Origin: JAKAGZ01 sp963748105 | Lineage (GTDB): Bacteria > Bacteroidota > Ignavibacteria > Ignavibacteriales > Ignavibacteriaceae | Reading direction: 5' to 3' | Assembly (NCBI GenBank): GCA_963748105.1 | Contig: CAVVHP010000004.1 | Location: 133,464-197,463, forward strand | DNA length: 64,000 nt | In this document: positions 61,362 to 64,000 of the stretch, piece by piece | Layout of the letters: every line of letters begins with the position of its first letter | Numbering within the stretch: the first letter of the stretch is position 1 | The notes under the pieces: generated by a model | What the model was told of the DNA's origin: nothing | Seen by the model: only the letters and a program-made list of their open reading frames with translations | The model's database searches: none | Made by a program: the position numbers and the translations under genes

Positions 61362-63374
61362 TTACTTTAACATCTTTTTCAGGTTCTGAATTTCATCCCT
61401 TAGTGCGGCGGCTTTTTCAAACTCCAGATCTTTTGCCGCGTTATGCATTTCGGTTGTTAGTTGCTCAATAAGATCTTTCTTTTGATCGTTGTCCATATAC
61501 TTTAAAACCGGCTCCGCAACTTTAGAAAATGAAAATGATTCTTTTTCTTCTTTTTTTCTAATATCTGCGATGGAAGTTGAACTCATAATTTCTTCCATAG
61601 TTTTAAGAATTGTCTGTGGCGTTATTCCGTGTTCTTTATTGTACTTTGTCTGAAGAATTCTTCTCCTTTTGGTCTCATCTATTGTCTTTTGCATCGAATT
61701 TGTAATTCTGTCAGCGTACATAATAACTTTGCCATTTACATTTCGCGCAGTTCTTCCGGCAGTCTGCATAAGCGATCTCTCACTTCTCAGGAAACCTTCC
61801 TTATCGGCATCGATAATTGCCACCAGCGAAACTTCCGGCAGATCTAATCCTTCTCTCAATAAGTTTACACCGACGAGTACATCAAAATCACCAAGACGAA
61901 GGTCGCGCAAAATCTCAACCCGTTCAAGGGAATCAACATCGCTGTGGATGTAACGAACGAGTATACCGATTTTATCAAGATAATCAGTCAGGTCCTCTGC
62001 CATTTTTTTTGTTAGGGTTGTAACGAGCACTCTTTCTTTTCTTTGTGATCGCTCTCTGATTTCTCCGATCAGGTCATCTATTTGTCCCTTTATCGGGCGC
62101 ACCTCTATAGGCGGATCGAGCAGGCCGGTAGGCCGGATGATCTGTTCTACAACAACGCCACCGGATTTTTCGAGTTCATAATCTGCCGGAGTTGCACTTA
62201 TGAAAATTACCTGGTTCAGCATTTTCTCAAATTCTTCAAATTTCATAGGGCGGTTGTCGAGCGCAGAAGGAAGTCTGAAACCGTATTCTACCAGAGTTTC
62301 TTTTCTTTTTCGATCTCCGGCATGCATAGCGCGAAGCTGCGGTATCGTTACGTGTGATTCATCTATAATTACCAGGAAATCTTCCGGGAAATAATCCATC
62401 AGGTTAAAAGGCCGTGAGCCCGGTTCTCTTCCGTCCATATGGCGCGAATAATTTTCAATACCCGAACAATAACCGATTTCCTTCATCATTTCAATATCGA
62501 ACTTTGTTCGCTGTTCAATTCTCTGGGCTTCAAGATACTTTTCTTCGGAACGGAAATATTTCAGTCTTTCTTCAAGTTCTTCTTCAATACGGTAAATCGA
62601 TTTCTGAATTTTATCACGATCGGTTACAAAATATTTTGCTGGATAAATCGGGGTGGATTCAATTTCCTGCAGAACCTCACCGGTTATAGAATCAATAATT
62701 GACATCTTTTCAATTTCATCATCCCAGAATTCCAGTCGCACGGCTTCCTCATACTGGTACGCCGGAATAATTTCAATCACATCACCTCTTGCGCGAAAAG
62801 TACCGCGGGTGAAATCATGATCATTCCGCACAAAATGAATATCGATTAATTCGCGGAGGAGTTTTTTCCTTTCAATCTTCTGACCTTTTTTCAGGAAAAT
62901 AATCTGGTCCGCATAATCCTGTGGTGCGCCAATTCCGTAAATGCAACTAACACTGGCGACAACAATCACGTTGCTTCTGCCTTCGATCAATGCAGTGGTT
63001 GCTTTTAATCTTAAGCGGTCTATTTCTTCATTTATAGAAAAATCTTTTTCGATAAATAAATCACTTGAAACTACATAGGCTTCCGGCTGGTAATAATCGT
63101 AATAGCTGATGAAAAACTCGCACGAATCCTTAGGGAAAAAAGAACAGAACTCTGAGTAAAGCTGGGCGGCAAGGGTTTTGTTGTGCGATATTATTAGAGT
63201 TGGCTTGTTGATTTCCTTTATAACGTTTGAAATGGTAAAAGTTTTTCCGCTTCCTGTAACACCCAGCAATGTCTGGAATTTGTCGCCACGTTTAACCCCG
63301 TTAACCAGTTCTTCAATTGCTTTTGGCTGATCTCCTGCAGGTTTGTAACGTGAAACTAACTCGAATTTATCCAT
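61362..63374 (-). CDS. uvrB: Excinuclease ABC subunit B (UvrB)
   Basis: A 670-residue full-length UvrB. Walker A is GVTGSGKT. The beta-hairpin region reads YYDYYQPEAYV. The helicase motifs IIDESHVTIPQ, VNLLREGLDLPEVSLVAIIDADKEGFLRS and QTAGRTARN follow. The C-terminal UVR motif, which contacts UvrC, is LEFEKAAALRDEI. It works in nucleotide excision repair with UvrA and UvrC. No frameshift. It follows the CcmE-like gene by 7 bases. Confidence 0.97.
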   Translation of the reverse strand: MDKFELVSRYKPAGDQPKAIEELVNGVKRGDKFQTLLGVTGSGKTFTISNVIKEINKPTLIISHNKTLAAQLYSEFCSFFPKDSCEFFISYYDYYQPEAYVVSSDLFIEKDFSINEEIDRLRLKATTALIEGRSNVIVVASVSCIYGIGAPQDYADQIIFLKKGQKIERKKLLRELIDIHFVRNDHDFTRGTFRARGDVIEIIPAYQYEEAVRLEFWDDEIEKMSIIDSITGEVLQEIESTPIYPAKYFVTDRDKIQKSIYRIEEELEERLKYFRSEEKYLEAQRIEQRTKFDIEMMKEIGYCSGIENYSRHMDGREPGSRPFNLMDYFPEDFLVIIDESHVTIPQLRAMHAGDRKRKETLVEYGFRLPSALDNRPMKFEEFEKMLNQVIFISATPADYELEKSGGVVVEQIIRPTGLLDPPIEVRPIKGQIDDLIGEIRERSQRKERVLVTTLTKKMAEDLTDYLDKIGILVRYIHSDVDSLERVEILRDLRLGDFDVLVGVNLLREGLDLPEVSLVAIIDADKEGFLRSERSLMQTAGRTARNVNGKVIMYADRITNSMQKTIDETKRRRILQTKYNKEHGITPQTILKTMEEIMSSTSIADIRKKEEKESFSFSKVAEPVLKYMDNDQKKDLIEQLTTEMHNAAKDLEFEKAAALRDEIQNLKKMLK

Positions 63375-63380
63375 ACAAAA

Positions 63381-63719
63381 TTAATCTATTTCAATTCCTG
63401 TTGCGTGAAAATGGTCTGTGTGCAGATGTCCGGTTAAAATTACTTCCTGTACCGACTGTAAATTTTCTGTTATCGGTGCCTGAACAGGATATTGTACTCC
63501 GCTCTTATCAGCAGCGTAGAAAGTTAATATGCTGTTTTGATCGTCGAATTTAAATCCTTTTTCTTGAACAATTTTTACCCGAATTTCCTTATTAGCGTTG
63601 TTGTTTGTATCAAAAGTTGCAAAAGAACCGAGTCCCTTATCAGAAAAATAAAATGTGTACATTAAAGAAATCAGGATAAGAAGCAAAAAAGGGATGGTCA
63701 GTTTTTTAAGAAAGTTCAT
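63381..63719 (-). CDS. Short CcmE-like OB-fold membrane-anchored protein
   Basis: A 112-residue protein with one N-terminal membrane helix (LTIPFLLLILISLMYTFYF) and a beta-rich domain (EIRVKIVQEKGFKFDDQNSILTFYAADK; VQEVILTGHLHTDHFHATGIEID). The order of strands and the G-x-x-x-x-D-x-F-x-A end recall CcmE, the haem chaperone of cytochrome c maturation. But the protein stops before the haem-binding or CPSKY-type segment, and no other Ccm gene is here. Three His in the last 15 residues may be relevant. It lies directly upstream of uvrB. The family call is tentative. Confidence 0.45.
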   Translation of the reverse strand: MNFLKKLTIPFLLLILISLMYTFYFSDKGLGSFATFDTNNNANKEIRVKIVQEKGFKFDDQNSILTFYAADKSGVQYPVQAPITENLQSVQEVILTGHLHTDHFHATGIEID

Positions 63720-63826
63720 ATATTAACCCGATTTAGTTTAACATCTGATTCGGCAATTTACTAATTTTTAATCCAAGTGTTCAATACTATTTGATGTTCA
63801 CCACGTAACTATTTTGGATAAAAACT

Positions 63827-63963
63827 ATGAAAAATAACAAAACCTGGATAATTGCAGGCGGAATATTAGGATTTCTTGGAGTAGCTATCGGTGCTTTCGG
63901 CGCGCACGGACTCAAAGATTATTTAACTCCCGAAATGATGGACGTATATAAAACCGGTGTTCA
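63827..63963 (+). CDS. DUF423 family membrane protein, N-terminal part only
   Basis: ATG 63827 begins MKNNKTWIIAGGILGFLGVAIGAFGAHGLKDYL, the DUF423 signature (GAFGAHGL) and first helix. Normal proteins have about 120 residues and continue TGVxYH after DVYKTGVQ. Here the match stops at TGVQ (base 63963); the following codons (QYVTERKAGCT) come from a sequencing-adapter-like tail. The rest of the gene is missing from this assembly end. Confidence 0.75.
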
Positions 63964-64000
63964 GCAATACGTAACTGAACGAAAGGCAGGCTGTACATAA
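63964..64000. other. Untrimmed nanopore adapter remnant at the contig end
   Basis: Bases 63964-63983 (GCAATACGTAACTGAACGAA) match the first 20 of the 22 bases of the Oxford Nanopore ligation-adapter bottom strand as I know it. The 17 bases after it fit neither the adapter nor the DUF423 gene. They may be degraded adapter or low-quality read end. Confidence 0.85.

Overview
The window is about 64 kb of an AT-rich bacterial chromosome. Its gene content points to the Bacteroidota/Chlorobiota/Ignavibacteriota (FCB) group, and most resembles Ignavibacteria. Supporting signs are a type-B L31 gene preceded by a perfect TTTG-N19-TAnnTTTG promoter, many TTG/GTG starts, secreted proteins with lipobox or AQ-type signal peptides, and NTP_transf_4/left-handed-helix sugar nucleotidyltransferases. 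This assignment is inference; no rRNA or tRNA gene was found.

Layout. 0-13 kb is housekeeping: gcvT (cut at the left edge), a ComB-like phosphatase, ftsK, a Kir-type K+ channel, a LolA-like carrier, a flippase-like membrane protein, uppP, a cyclophilin lipoprotein, an NSS transporter with its MetS-like small subunit, holA, and an ECF sigma factor with a membrane partner. 13.3-19.4 kb is an accessory region. It holds a REP-associated tyrosine transposase (RAYT) among GTAG-type palindromes, a second palindrome family, an HNH nuclease plus nuclease-helicase (DUF2075-like) pair, and a DUF559 nuclease inside a palindrome-ended element of about 0.5 kb. 19.6-23.1 kb is an AraC regulator followed by four small membrane proteins. 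23.8-29.5 kb is an RND efflux operon (adaptor, pump, TolC-like channel). 29.7-38.9 kb holds a sugar nucleotidyltransferase, rsmB, a RodZ-like protein, ligA, a STAS protein, a Na+/solute symporter and a short CDF-like protein. 39.8-52.9 kb holds an M1 peptidase, a second symporter, a 7TM-HD phosphodiesterase, xerD, an M50 protease, a lipoprotein, an MsbA-like ABC exporter and an O-antigen-ligase-like protein with a large inserted soluble domain. 53-64 kb holds a GlmU-like enzyme, a C39-like protein, rpsT, queE-queD-truA, an M1 peptidase with HEAT repeats, uvrB, a CcmE-like fragment and the start of a DUF423 gene.

Data quality dominates interpretation. The last ~37 bases begin with a 20-base match to the Oxford Nanopore ligation-adapter bottom strand, so the window appears to end at an untrimmed contig end. 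About 20 single-base indels, mostly +1 in short homopolymers, break some 15 otherwise well-conserved genes, including essential ones (holA, ftsK). They are best read as consensus errors. They cluster in 3.8-28.4 kb and are absent from about 28.4 to 49.1 kb. Broken genes are annotated below as single genes with the shift position given.

Best candidates for undescribed biology are the HNH + nuclease-helicase pair (possible defence module), the DUF559 palindrome-ended element, the RAYT gene that carries its own REP palindrome in frame, and the O-antigen ligase with a propeller-like insertion.
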